The notes below the pieces were generated by a model that was given only the letters and a program-made list of their open reading frames with translations, had not been told where the DNA came from and ran no database searches. DNA of 64,000 nt from contig NZ_CP154874.1 of NCBI RefSeq assembly GCF_041729615.1, forward strand, positions 997,001 to 1,061,000, read 5' to 3'. The stretch is from Pseudomonas alcaligenes (lineage in GTDB: Bacteria; Pseudomonadota; Gammaproteobacteria; Pseudomonadales; Pseudomonadaceae). Position numbers and translations under genes: made by a program. Shown piece after piece: positions 53,061 through 64,000 of this stretch (the stretch's first letter is position 1; every line of letters begins with the position of its first letter).

Positions 53061-53261
53061 CCCGTCCTAGGGGAGTAGTCTCCCGTGAGCGCCCGCTCAC
53101 CCGGCATGCGTCAACACACTTGCTCCGCAGAGCATGGCGCATGCGACCCAAGGCCCGCGCGGCCTTGGGTTTGACAAGACCTATGACACGCACACCTCAA
53201 CCCGGGGCGGGGAGGTAGTACGTGTCATAGCACAGTCAAACCCGCCCCTTAGGAACGCCTG
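53061..53261 (+). promoter_or_regulatory. yybP-ykoY manganese riboswitch with expression platform
   Basis: The aptamer runs from about 53064 to 53190. It has the conserved GGGGAGTAG (53070-53078), GTCAACACACTTG and GACAAGACC (53173-53181) elements, with P1 formed by TCCTAGG (53066-53072) and CCTATGA (53180-53186). The platform follows: CTATGACACG (53181-53190) pairs perfectly with CGTGTCATAG (53221-53230), competing with P1. GGGGCGGG (53204-53211) can pair with CCCGCCCC (53241-53248) next to the ribosome site AGGA (53251-53254). Mn2+ should change access to that site. The downstream gene is a Mn exporter family member, a classic target. Confidence 0.9.
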
Positions 53262-53846
53262 ATGCTGGAATCCCTGCTGGTCCCCACCGGAATCGTCGCC
53301 CTCGCCGAAATCGGCGACAAGACGCAACTGCTCGCCCTGCTCCTCGCCGCCCGCTTCCGCCGCCCCTGGCCGATCATCTGGGGCATAGTGCTCGCCACCC
53401 TGGCCAACCACTTCGCCGCCGGTGCCGTGGGCAACTGGGTCGCCGGCTTCTTCTCGGCCACCACCCTGAGCTGGATACTCGCCGCCTGCTTCGCCGCCGT
53501 GGCGGTATGGACGCTGATTCCGGACAAGCTGGACGAAGACGAGGAGTCCCACCTCAAGCGTTTCGGCCCCTTCCTCACCACCCTGATCGCCTTCTTCCTG
53601 GCCGAGATGGGCGACAAGACCCAGGTCGCCACCGTGATGCTGGCCGCTCAGTACCCGCATTTCGTCATGGTGGTACTGGGCACGACCCTGGGCATGCTGA
53701 TCGCCAACGTGCCGGTGGTACTGGCCAGCCACTTCGCCGCCGATCGTCTGCCACTGACGCTCATTCGTCGCCTCGCCGCCCTGGCCTTCGCCGCCCTGGC
53801 ACTCTACGCAGCCGCTCAGGCGCTGGGGCTGGCCGGCGGGCTGTGA
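53262..53846 (+). CDS. TMEM165/GDT1 family manganese exporter (UPF0016, MneA-like)
   Basis: A 194-aa inner-membrane protein with six helices and the two family motifs AEIGDKTQLLALLLA (about 15-29) and AEMGDKTQVATVMLA (about 117-131), one per repeat. Bacterial relatives such as MneA of Vibrio export Mn2+. Its gene sits directly behind the yybP-ykoY riboswitch, which supports a manganese role. Start ATG 53262 follows AGGA. Stand-alone gene. Confidence 0.93.
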   Translation: MLESLLVPTGIVALAEIGDKTQLLALLLAARFRRPWPIIWGIVLATLANHFAAGAVGNWVAGFFSATTLSWILAACFAAVAVWTLIPDKLDEDEESHLKRFGPFLTTLIAFFLAEMGDKTQVATVMLAAQYPHFVMVVLGTTLGMLIANVPVVLASHFAADRLPLTLIRRLAALAFAALALYAAAQALGLAGGL

Positions 53847-53947
53847 CCGCCGGCCGCGCGGCAGTCGAAACGCGCGACTACAGCGGCAGCGGATTTGGCT
53901 GGTAATCTGTGCAAGGGATTGCGCAGTACCAACCGAAGGAGCAGTAG

Positions 53948-54391
53948 ATGTCACAGGAAGAGATGAAGAAACGCGTGCGCCAGCACATCGATCTGACTTG
54001 GAACAAGGGCCGCCTGGCCCTGGCCGAGCAGATGCACAGCCCCGATTTCCTCTACAAGAGTTCGTTCATCGGCCGCCCGCTGAGCAGCTCGGCCTTCGTG
54101 CAGATGGTGCAGGACATCCGCAGCGCCATGCCGGACATGGAGGTGGTGGTCGAGGAGTGCATCGCCGAAGGCTACAAGGTGGTGACCTGGAGTACGCTGA
54201 TCGGCACCATCGAGAAGCCGGCCCTGGGCTATCCGCCCAGCGACAAGGTGCTGAGCATCTCCGCCATGGCCTTCTGGACCCTGACACCCTCGGGCGACAT
54301 CCGCGAGATCTGCACCATGTTCGACATGGAAAGCTTCCGCGCCCAGCTCGGCCTGGAAACCCGCCCCTTCGCCGAGAAGGCCCTGCCCTGA
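53948..54391 (+). CDS. SnoaL-like ester cyclase family protein
   Basis: A 147-aa NTF2-like (cystatin-cone) protein of the SnoaL/ester cyclase family. Features: VRQHIDLTWNKGRLALAEQMHSPDFLYKSS, SSSAFVQMVQDIRSAMPDMEVVVEECIAEG, VTWSTLIGTIEK, and AFWTLTPSGDIREICTMFD, with conserved Asp and His/Trp positions. The family includes polyketide cyclases and many unknowns; no polyketide genes are nearby. Monocistronic with a terminator shared with the M48 gene. Function unknown. Confidence 0.85.
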   Translation: MSQEEMKKRVRQHIDLTWNKGRLALAEQMHSPDFLYKSSFIGRPLSSSAFVQMVQDIRSAMPDMEVVVEECIAEGYKVVTWSTLIGTIEKPALGYPPSDKVLSISAMAFWTLTPSGDIREICTMFDMESFRAQLGLETRPFAEKALP

Positions 54392-54397
54392 CACGAC

Positions 54398-54421
54398 AAC
54401 GGCGCCCGAGGGCGCCGTTAT
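54398..54421. terminator. Bidirectional terminator between SnoaL-like and M48 genes
   Basis: Stem AACGGCGCC/GGCGCCGTT (54398-54406 and 54411-54419) with CGAG loop, seven bases after the plus-strand stop and just past the minus-strand stop. Confidence 0.8.
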
Positions 54422-54424
54422 TCG

Positions 54425-55240
54425 TTACTGCCTGGCCTGCTCGTAGAGCGGCATCACCCTGGGGATGGCCGCCCGCAACGCCTCGATGCGGCTGCCCGAT
54501 GACGGGTGGGTGCTCATGAACTCCGGCGGGGCGCCGCCGCCGGCACGGCTCATCTTCTGCCACAGGCTGATCGCCGCATTCGGGTCATAGCCGGCCCGCG
54601 CCGACAGCTCCAGGCCGATGATGTCCGCCTCGTTCTCGTTGGCCCGGCTGTTGGGCAGCATCATGCCGTATTGCACCGCCGCGTCGGCCAGGGCGGCACC
54701 GCCCTCCCCCAGCCCCAGCAGGGCGCCGGCCCCCTGCTTGGCCAGTTCGATGCCATAGGCCTTGGACATCGCCTCGCGGCTGTGCTCGCGCAAGGCGTGG
54801 GCGATCTCGTGACCCATCACCGCGGCGATCTCGGCATCGGTCAGCTGCAGTTTCTCGATCAGGCCGCTGTAGACGATGATCTTGCCGCCCGGGCCGCAGT
54901 TGGCGTTGAGTTCGGGACTGTCGATCAGGTTGACCTGCCAGTCCCACTGCGCGGCGTCGGCCCGGAACACAGGGGCCTGAGCGATCAGACGCCTGGCGAT
55001 GGCATCGACCCGCCGCGCGTTCTTGCTGCTCTTGTCCAGCACACCCTGGCTGGCGGCCTGGCTGAGGGTCTGCTGGTACGACTGGGCGTACATCTGGTTG
55101 ACTTCCTGGGTGGACAACATGCTGAACATGTACTGCTTGCGCTCCACCCCCACCGCGCCGCCGCTGGTGGTATTCACGGCCTGACAGGCCGCCAGCAGGG
55201 AAAGGCTGGCCAGGGCGGTCAGGCGAAACAGGCTGTGCAT
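54425..55240 (-). CDS. M48-family metalloprotease lipoprotein (LoiP/BepA-like)
   Basis: A 271-aa lipoprotein: signal with lipobox LLAAC (Cys about 19), then a Peptidase_M48 domain. The zinc motif HEIAHALREHSREAM (about 142-156, HExxH) and the third ligand Glu in NENEADIIGLELSARAGYD (about 200-218) are intact. QYMFSMLSTQEVNQMYAQSY resembles the N-terminal active-site plug of LoiP. It acts in the periplasm on misfolded outer-membrane proteins. Start 55240 was chosen for the lipoprotein signal and GGAGGA upstream. Confidence 0.93.
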   Translation of the reverse strand: MHSLFRLTALASLSLLAACQAVNTTSGGAVGVERKQYMFSMLSTQEVNQMYAQSYQQTLSQAASQGVLDKSSKNARRVDAIARRLIAQAPVFRADAAQWDWQVNLIDSPELNANCGPGGKIIVYSGLIEKLQLTDAEIAAVMGHEIAHALREHSREAMSKAYGIELAKQGAGALLGLGEGGAALADAAVQYGMMLPNSRANENEADIIGLELSARAGYDPNAAISLWQKMSRAGGGAPPEFMSTHPSSGSRIEALRAAIPRVMPLYEQARQ

Positions 55241-55350
55241 AGCAATCCTCCGGATAAACAGGCGCCGTATGCTAGGGCGCCGCTGCTGGCGGGGCAATGC
55301 TCCCGCTTGCACTATGACCGACGAGCATCTTTGCTAGTTGCAAGAGCACT

Positions 55351-55377
55351 CATGCTTTTGTGGTGGCCAGCCGATAA
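55351..55377 (+). promoter_or_regulatory. FliA (sigma-28)-type promoter of the chemoreceptor gene
   Basis: A perfect -10 GCCGATAA (55370-55377) follows CATGCTTT (55351-55358, partial match to TAAAGTTT) after exactly 11 bp, about 38 bp before the receptor ATG. Chemoreceptors are commonly FliA-dependent. Confidence 0.7.
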
Positions 55378-55414
55378 GCCAGGGACAGGTGTAACCCGAT
55401 GATGTGGAGTCCCT

Positions 55415-57553
55415 ATGCGATTCAAGTCCATCCAGTTCTCCGTGGCCTTCCTGGCCGGAGCCAGTATTCTGGCAGTGGTCGTGGCACTGGTGCTGTATGC
55501 CGTGTTCGCCGGGGCACGCACCCAGGATCTGGTGCAGGAGCGCACCCAGAGCCTGCTGCAGGGCACCATCAACCAGCGCCTAATGGCCCTGGCGGAAGCC
55601 CAGGTCGGTAGCCTGCAACGCCAGTTCGAGGCGCCCATGCTGCTGGCCAAGTCGATCGCCACGCTGAACAGCCGCCTCGGCCAGAGCCTGCCCGATGGCA
55701 CGGTACTGGGCATGAGTCGCGAAGAGCTGTCGGCACTGCTCGGCGAATACCTCAAGGACAACCCCGACCTGATCGACCTGTACATCGGCTGGGAAGCCAA
55801 CGCCTTCGACCAGGATGACGACCTCTACGCCGGGCAGAAGGACAACGGCTACGATGCGACCGGCCGCTTCATGCCCTGGTGGTACCGCGACGGTGGCCAG
55901 CTCAAGCGCGAGCCGCTGACCATCGAGCAGATGGAGAGCCAGGAGCGCCAGCCGACCGGCGTACGCACCGGCGAGTACTACCTGTGCCCCAAGGAAACCG
56001 GCAAGCCCTGCGTGATCGACCCGGCCGCCTATGACTTCGGTGGCAAGCAGGTGCTGGTCGCCTCCTTCAACGCGCCGATCATGGTCGACGGCCAATTCAA
56101 AGGGATAGTCGGCAACGACCTGGCCCTGAACTTCATCCAGGACCTGCTCAACCAGGCCAAGCAGGGCCTCTATTCCGGCGCGGGCGAACTGGCGCTGATC
56201 TCCGCCAACGGCAACCTGATCGCCGCCACCAAGGACGCCAGCCTGATCACCCAGCCCGCCGAGAAGGCGCTGGACGCCGAGCTGCTGCAGCAGCTCAAGC
56301 AGAGCAGCAGCGACGCGCCCATCCTCAAGCTGAACGAGGAGCGCGAGCAGATCCAGCTGCTGCTGCCCTTCCGCGTGGCCGGTACCGAAACCCGCTGGAC
56401 CCTGGCCATCGAACTGCCCACCGCGGCGGTGCTGGCCGAGCTGCGCCAGCTGCAGGGCGAGCTGGCAACCCAGGCCAACGAGGATACCTTCGGCATGGCC
56501 CTGGTTGGCCTGCTGGTAGCAGCACTAGGCCTGCTGGTGATCTGGTTCGTCGGCTACGGCATCGCCCGCCCACTGAAACAGATGGTCGGCATGCTCGACG
56601 ACATCGCCAAGGGTGACGGCGACCTCACCGTACGCCTGCAGGTGGACCGCGCCGACGAGCTGGGACAGATCGCCGGCGGCTTCAACACCTTCCTCAACAA
56701 GCTGCAGAACATGATCCGCGACGTGGTCACCTCGGTACAGAAGGTCAGCGACTCCTCCGAACATACCGCCGACATCGCCATCCGCACCAACCAGGGCGTG
56801 CAGCGGCAGATGGCGGAAATCGACCAGGTCGCCACCGCCGTGCACGAGATGACCGCCACCGCCCAGGACGTGGCGCGCAACGCCACCCAGGCCGCCGAGG
56901 CGGCCAGCCACGCCGACCGCTCGGCCAACGACGGCAAGCGCATCGTCGAGGGCACCGCCAAGGCCATTTCCGCCCTGGCCGGCGAGATCGGCCGCGCCGT
57001 GGGCGTGGTGCAGACCCTGGCCAAGGACAGCGAGAACATCAATGCCATCCTGGTGGCGATCCGCGGCATCGCCGAGCAGACCAACCTGCTCGCCCTCAAC
57101 GCCGCCATCGAGGCCGCGCGGGCCGGCGAGCAGGGCCGCGGCTTCGCCGTGGTGGCCGACGAAGTGCGCAACCTGGCACAGAAGACCCAGCAGGCCACCG
57201 AGGAAATCCAGAGCATGATCCAGCAGCTGCAGCACGGCACCCGCGAAGTGGTGAACGTGATGGAGCAGAGCCAGGCACGCACCGACGACAGCGTGCAGCA
57301 GGCACAGGCCGCGGCCAGTGCACTGGAGAACATCACCCAGGCGGTGTCGGTGATCAACGACATGAACACCCAGATTGCCAGCGCCGCCGAGGAACAGAGC
57401 GCGGTGGCCGAGGACATCAACCGCAACGTCACCAACATCGGCCAGGTGGCCGCCGAGGTGGCCGGTGGCGCCGACGAAGCCAGCCAGGCCAGTGCCGAGC
57501 TGACCAAGCTGGCCGAGCAGCAGCGGCGGCTGATCAATCAGTTCAGGGTGTAA
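55415..57553 (+). CDS. Methyl-accepting chemotaxis protein
   Basis: A 712-aa receptor. TM1 (about 10-32), a long periplasmic ligand domain (about 35-345, dCache-type by length and by patterns such as [47 protein letters not shown] and [28 protein letters not shown]), TM2 (about 352-374), HAMP (about 375-430), then the cytoplasmic MA domain (about 440-712) with hairpin tip [32 protein letters not shown]. The DxxxWWYRxG region resembles amino-acid or small-acid binding dCache sensors; the ligand is unproven. It has a FliA-type promoter. No che genes are nearby. A hairpin follows it. Confidence 0.94.
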   Translation: MRFKSIQFSVAFLAGASILAVVVALVLYAVFAGARTQDLVQERTQSLLQGTINQRLMALAEAQVGSLQRQFEAPMLLAKSIATLNSRLGQSLPDGTVLGMSREELSALLGEYLKDNPDLIDLYIGWEANAFDQDDDLYAGQKDNGYDATGRFMPWWYRDGGQLKREPLTIEQMESQERQPTGVRTGEYYLCPKETGKPCVIDPAAYDFGGKQVLVASFNAPIMVDGQFKGIVGNDLALNFIQDLLNQAKQGLYSGAGELALISANGNLIAATKDASLITQPAEKALDAELLQQLKQSSSDAPILKLNEEREQIQLLLPFRVAGTETRWTLAIELPTAAVLAELRQLQGELATQANEDTFGMALVGLLVAALGLLVIWFVGYGIARPLKQMVGMLDDIAKGDGDLTVRLQVDRADELGQIAGGFNTFLNKLQNMIRDVVTSVQKVSDSSEHTADIAIRTNQGVQRQMAEIDQVATAVHEMTATAQDVARNATQAAEAASHADRSANDGKRIVEGTAKAISALAGEIGRAVGVVQTLAKDSENINAILVAIRGIAEQTNLLALNAAIEAARAGEQGRGFAVVADEVRNLAQKTQQATEEIQSMIQQLQHGTREVVNVMEQSQARTDDSVQQAQAAASALENITQAVSVINDMNTQIASAAEEQSAVAEDINRNVTNIGQVAAEVAGGADEASQASAELTKLAEQQRRLINQFRV

Positions 57554-57559
57554 TCCGCC

Positions 57560-57580
57560 GGCGGGGCACTCTGCCCCGCC
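57560..57580. terminator. Hairpin between the chemoreceptor and ispD ends
   Basis: Stem GGCGGGGCA/TGCCCCGCC with a CTC loop, between two convergent stop codons. No T-run follows, so termination is unproven. Confidence 0.55.
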
Positions 57581-57587
57581 AGATCCC

Positions 57588-58298
57588 TCAGTGCTTGTGC
57601 GCCCAGCGCTGGCGCAGCCACTCCAGGTCTTCCGGGCGGGTGATCTTCAGATTGTCCGCCCGTCCCTCTACCAGCTTCGGCGCCTGGCCGGCCCACTCCA
57701 GGGCCGAGGCCTCGTCGGTGATGGCCGCGCCGGCCACCAGAGCATCGGCCAGGGCATGGTGCAGCGCGGCGAAGCGGAACATCTGCGGCGTGTAGGCCTG
57801 CCAGATCAGACTGCGATCCACCGTCTCGGCGACCCGACCATCGGCGCCGACACGCTTGAGGGTATCGCGCGCCGGCACCGCGAGCAGGCCACCGACCGGG
57901 TCGTCGGCCAGCTCGGCCAGCAGCAGGTCGAGATCACTGCGCGCCAGGTTGGGCCGCGCCGCGTCGTGCACCAGCACCCAGTCATCCGGCTGCGCACCCA
58001 GCTCGAGCAGACACAGCAGGCCGGCCAGCACCGAATCGGCTCGCTCGGCGCCACCTTCGGCGCGCAGGATGCGCGGATCGCGGGCACAGGGCAGCGCCGC
58101 CCAGAAGGGGTCGTCCGCCGCCAGGCTGAGTACCAGGCCCTTGAGGCGCGGATGATCGAGAAAACAGTCGAGGGTGTGTTCGAGGATGGTCCGCCCGGCC
58201 AGCTGCAGGTACTGCTTGGGACGGTCGGCGCGCATGCGCGAGCCGATGCCGGCGGCGGGAATCACCACCCAGAAGGCGGGAAGTGCGGAATGGCTCAT
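57588..58298 (-). CDS. ispD: 2-C-methyl-D-erythritol 4-phosphate cytidylyltransferase
   Basis: A 236-aa MEP-pathway enzyme that joins MEP and CTP to make CDP-ME on the way to isoprenoids. The N-terminal IPAAGIGSRMRADRPKQYLQLAGRTILEHTLDCF (CTP-binding, about 13-46), VHDAARPNLARSDLDLLL (about 107-124), DTLKRVG and TPQMFR are conserved. The start overlaps the ftsB stop by 4 bp (ATGA). It ends 35 bp from the convergent chemoreceptor gene. Confidence 0.95.
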   Translation of the reverse strand: MSHSALPAFWVVIPAAGIGSRMRADRPKQYLQLAGRTILEHTLDCFLDHPRLKGLVLSLAADDPFWAALPCARDPRILRAEGGAERADSVLAGLLCLLELGAQPDDWVLVHDAARPNLARSDLDLLLAELADDPVGGLLAVPARDTLKRVGADGRVAETVDRSLIWQAYTPQMFRFAALHHALADALVAGAAITDEASALEWAGQAPKLVEGRADNLKITRPEDLEWLRQRWAHKH

Positions 58299-58579
58299 TC
58301 GGCCAACTGATAGAGGGTCTCGCCCTCTTTGACCATGCCCAACTCGTGGCGAGCACGCTCCTCCACGGTCTCCATGCCTTTCTTCAGCTCCAGCACCTCG
58401 GCTTCGAGGATGCGGTTGCGCTCGAGCAGGCGCTCGTTCTCACCCTTCTGCTCATCGATCTCGCGCTGCAGCTCGGCGACCTGAGCCAGGCTGCCCTCGC
58501 CCACCCACAGGCGGTACTGCAGGCCGGCCAGGACCAGCACGAGCGCAACGAACAGCCAGTAAGGCGCTTTGTTAGACAT
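58295..58579 (-). CDS. ftsB: Cell division protein FtsB
   Basis: A 94-aa bitopic protein: short cytoplasmic N terminus, one transmembrane helix (about 6-24) and a periplasmic coiled coil (about 30-70: LAQVAELQREIDEQKGENERLLERNRILEAEVLELKKGMETVEERARHELGMVKEGE). It forms the FtsQLB complex that activates septal peptidoglycan synthesis. I take ATG 58579, six codons after an upstream ATG at 58597; no clear ribosome site distinguishes them. The eno terminator ends 22 bp upstream, so it needs its own promoter or read-through. Confidence 0.93.
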   Translation of the reverse strand: MSNKAPYWLFVALVLVLAGLQYRLWVGEGSLAQVAELQREIDEQKGENERLLERNRILEAEVLELKKGMETVEERARHELGMVKEGETLYQLAE

Positions 58580-58599
58580 GGGGACACGAGTATCCATAC

Positions 58600-58626
58600 A
58601 AAAAGGGCAGCTTGCGCTGCCCTTTT
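58600..58626 (-). terminator. Rho-independent terminator of eno
   Basis: An 11-bp stem AAAAGGGCAGC/GCTGCCCTTTT with TTGC loop (58601-58626), placed between eno and ftsB and overlapping the ftsB leader. Confidence 0.85.
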
Positions 58627-58638
58627 ACCATTCCCGGC

Positions 58639-59949
<1,311 letters not shown>

Positions 59950-60000
59950 TTACGTAAGGGTACGGCCAACGGGCGCGCACTTTACCGGAGAATTGCCGAA

Positions 60001-62515
<2,515 letters not shown>

Positions 62516-62642
62516 TCAGCGCCGCCGGGGTAAGAGCGCAGGCTGGCCTTGGCCAACCTGAAATAAGCAATGCACTGCGGGTTCCGAGGGAGCCCACAGA
62601 AGCAGTAACAAGACGGGAGCGTAGTCTACCGGAAAGGGTCTA

Positions 62643-63959
62643 TCAGCTCAAACCTTGTGCGCTGGTCGGCGGGCGCCAGTGCAACTGCCAGGCGCCATGC
62701 TGCGAACCGTCCAGCCCGGGCAGGTTCGCCACCGCCAGCAGCTCGTCGCCGCGATACAGCAGCGGCAGGCGGCCACGCACGAAGGCCGGTACTGCACGCT
62801 CGTTGAGCAGGCGCTTGAGATCGCGATGTCCGCGCCCCGGCAGCGCCATCACCTCGCCCCCCGCACGATAAGCCAGGCGCAGCGGCCCGGCCGGTCGGGT
62901 TCCGGTCAATTGCACGACACCGTTGCCCGGCAGCTGCAGCGGCTGCGTCGGCTCATCCCAGGCGGCGGGCAATGATGGCTGTCGCAGCCATTCCCCGGAC
63001 AACCACCATAACCGTCCGTCGGCGCGCCTCAGCTCGCCGCCGGCCAGGCGCCATATCGGGATGGCATCGACGCCGGCATCGCGCAAGTCCTGCCAGCCCG
63101 CCCAGTGCTCGGTGTCCGGCAGCAGCGTCAGAGGCGCCAGCCAATGCCGCAGGGCATTGCGCTGGCGCTGCTCGGAGAGCGGCAGCAGGGGCGCCAGCGC
63201 CAACGAGGGCAGCCCCAGCCAGGCGAAAGGACCCTCGCCGCGCGACGCCAGCAGGTCCAGCTCGGCCAGTTCGCTCATCAGCTGTTCGGCCGCGCGCAGG
63301 TGCTCGGCACTGCGCGCCAGGTTCGCCGCCGCCTGCGGCCAGTGGCGTGCCAGCGCCGGCAGCACTTCGCGGCGCAGGAAATTACGCGCCAGCGTCGTGT
63401 CGGCATTGGAGGGGTCCTCGACCCACGCCAACCCCTGCTGCCGGGCATAGCGCTCCAGATCGGCTCGCGCAACGCCCAGCAGCGGCCGCACCAGCCAGCC
63501 CGCACCCAAGCGGCGGCTCGGCGGCATGCCTCCCAAGCCCCGCACCCCAGCACCACGCAGCAGGCGCAGCAGCAGGGTCTCGGCCTGGTCATCGCGGTGC
63601 TGACCGGTCAGCAGCAGCTCGCCCTCCTCCAGCCGGCGAGCGAAGGCGGCGTAGCGTGCCTCGCGCGCCGCCCGCTCGAGGCTGGCAGCACCGTCGACCT
63701 GCACCCGCTCGATATGCAGCGCTACGCCCAGCTGCTCGCACAGCGCCTGGCAATGGGCCGGCCAGCCGTCGGCGACGGCCTGCAGGCCATGGTGCACATG
63801 GATGGCCGACAGCGGCGGCAGCGCCTCATGCTCGCGCAGGCGCGCCAGCAGGTGCAGCAGCACGCTCGAATCCAGGCCGCCGGACAAAGCGACATGCCAG
63901 GCCGGCGCAGCAAGCCAGGGCCGGAGAGATTCGAGCAGGGAGGATTCGAGCGCAGTCAT
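62643..63959 (-). CDS. tilS: tRNA(Ile)-lysidine synthetase TilS
   Basis: A 438-aa enzyme that adds lysine to C34 of the CAU tRNA(Ile), converting it to AUA-reading. PP-loop SGGLDSSVLLHLLA (about 27-40), AIHVHHGLQ, GQHRDDQAETLLLRLLRGAGVRGLGGMP and the C-terminal tRNA-contacting domains (about 215-438, GHRDLKRLLNERAVP) are present. The stop is 157 bp from pyrG. The gene starts at 63959; a terminator for the next gene upstream (by synteny accA) precedes it. Confidence 0.96.
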   Translation of the reverse strand: MTALESSLLESLRPWLAAPAWHVALSGGLDSSVLLHLLARLREHEALPPLSAIHVHHGLQAVADGWPAHCQALCEQLGVALHIERVQVDGAASLERAAREARYAAFARRLEEGELLLTGQHRDDQAETLLLRLLRGAGVRGLGGMPPSRRLGAGWLVRPLLGVARADLERYARQQGLAWVEDPSNADTTLARNFLRREVLPALARHWPQAAANLARSAEHLRAAEQLMSELAELDLLASRGEGPFAWLGLPSLALAPLLPLSEQRQRNALRHWLAPLTLLPDTEHWAGWQDLRDAGVDAIPIWRLAGGELRRADGRLWWLSGEWLRQPSLPAAWDEPTQPLQLPGNGVVQLTGTRPAGPLRLAYRAGGEVMALPGRGHRDLKRLLNERAVPAFVRGRLPLLYRGDELLAVANLPGLDGSQHGAWQLHWRPPTSAQGLS

Positions 63960-63976
63960 GCCGCCAGCTTAAACAA

Positions 63977-63998
63977 CAACGGGCCCGAAGGCCCGTTG
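63977..63998 (-). terminator. Hairpin terminator upstream of tilS (end of the preceding gene)
   Basis: Stem CAACGGGCC/GGCCCGTTG with CGAA loop. By synteny it would terminate accA, which would lie beyond the window edge. Confidence 0.7.
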
Positions 63999-64000
63999 CA

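Overview
The window is chromosomal DNA from a Pseudomonas-type gammaproteobacterium. It is GC-rich and strongly GC3-biased. Gene families and local gene orders are typical of Pseudomonas: tilS-pyrG-kdsA-eno-ftsB-ispD; slyD with ackA-pta; a Lon-like protease beside the chagasin-type inhibitor icp; and an acyl-CoA ligase/DUF1302/DUF1329/LuxR block near hprA. I see no rRNA, tRNA, CRISPR array, insertion sequence, prophage or integrase. The window looks like ordinary core and lineage-core chromosome. About 58 protein genes cover nearly all of it, and no gene-free stretch exceeds 300 bp (the longest, 1120-1417, holds a weak 63-aa ORF).

Layout. 1-6.1 kb: 3' end of a Lon-family protease, the lipoprotein protease inhibitor icp, a YhhN membrane protein, a lipoprotein, the cmoA-cmoB tRNA wobble-uridine pair, a hotdog thioesterase and a CvfB-like RNA-binding protein. 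6.2-12.3 kb: a large LTA-synthase-like envelope enzyme, a PQQ-type sugar dehydrogenase, an RsuA-family pseudouridine synthase with Glu in the catalytic Asp position, a periplasmic solute-binding protein and an MDR reductase. 12.3-21.1 kb: an REP-like hairpin cluster, a DEAD-box helicase, the queuosine-precursor transporter yhhQ behind a preQ1 riboswitch, a CigR-like protein, a DHFR-like protein, rarD, an Old Yellow Enzyme with its TetR regulator (duplicated operator), a methyltransferase, a nitroreductase and a glutathione peroxidase. 21.1-26.7 kb: slyD, a DUF3565 protein, ackA-pta, an AraC regulator and a GNAT acetyltransferase.

26.8-40.1 kb is signalling-rich: a symporter-coupled hybrid histidine kinase, an acyltransferase, a REC-PAS-GGDEF-EAL c-di-GMP protein, a CHASE-like/PAS/PAS hybrid kinase with three receiver domains, an OmpA-like lipoprotein, an MBL hydrolase and an AraC regulator. 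40.2-50.3 kb carries a PF10118 hydrolase, a MalT-type LuxR regulator and a probable fatty-acid or hydrophobic-substrate uptake and activation block (DUF1329, DUF1302 barrel, acyl-CoA ligase), followed by a thiolase. 50.3-57.6 kb: a LysE exporter, hprA, rsmC, a Mn-exporter-type gene (TMEM165/GDT1 family) behind a yybP-ykoY riboswitch, a SnoaL-like protein, an M48 lipoprotein protease and a chemoreceptor with a FliA-type promoter. 57.6-64 kb: the housekeeping run ispD-ftsB-eno-kdsA-pyrG-tilS, ending at the terminator of the next gene (probably accA).

No clearly new multi-gene system is proven. The best leads are the Asp-to-Glu pseudouridine synthase, the two riboswitches with their visible switching architecture, the DUF1302/DUF1329/ligase/LuxR block with a candidate operator, the duplicated TetR operator, and the kinase plus c-di-GMP pair with a freshly duplicated PAS domain. 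Names rest on motif recognition from the translated sequence only. No database search was run.
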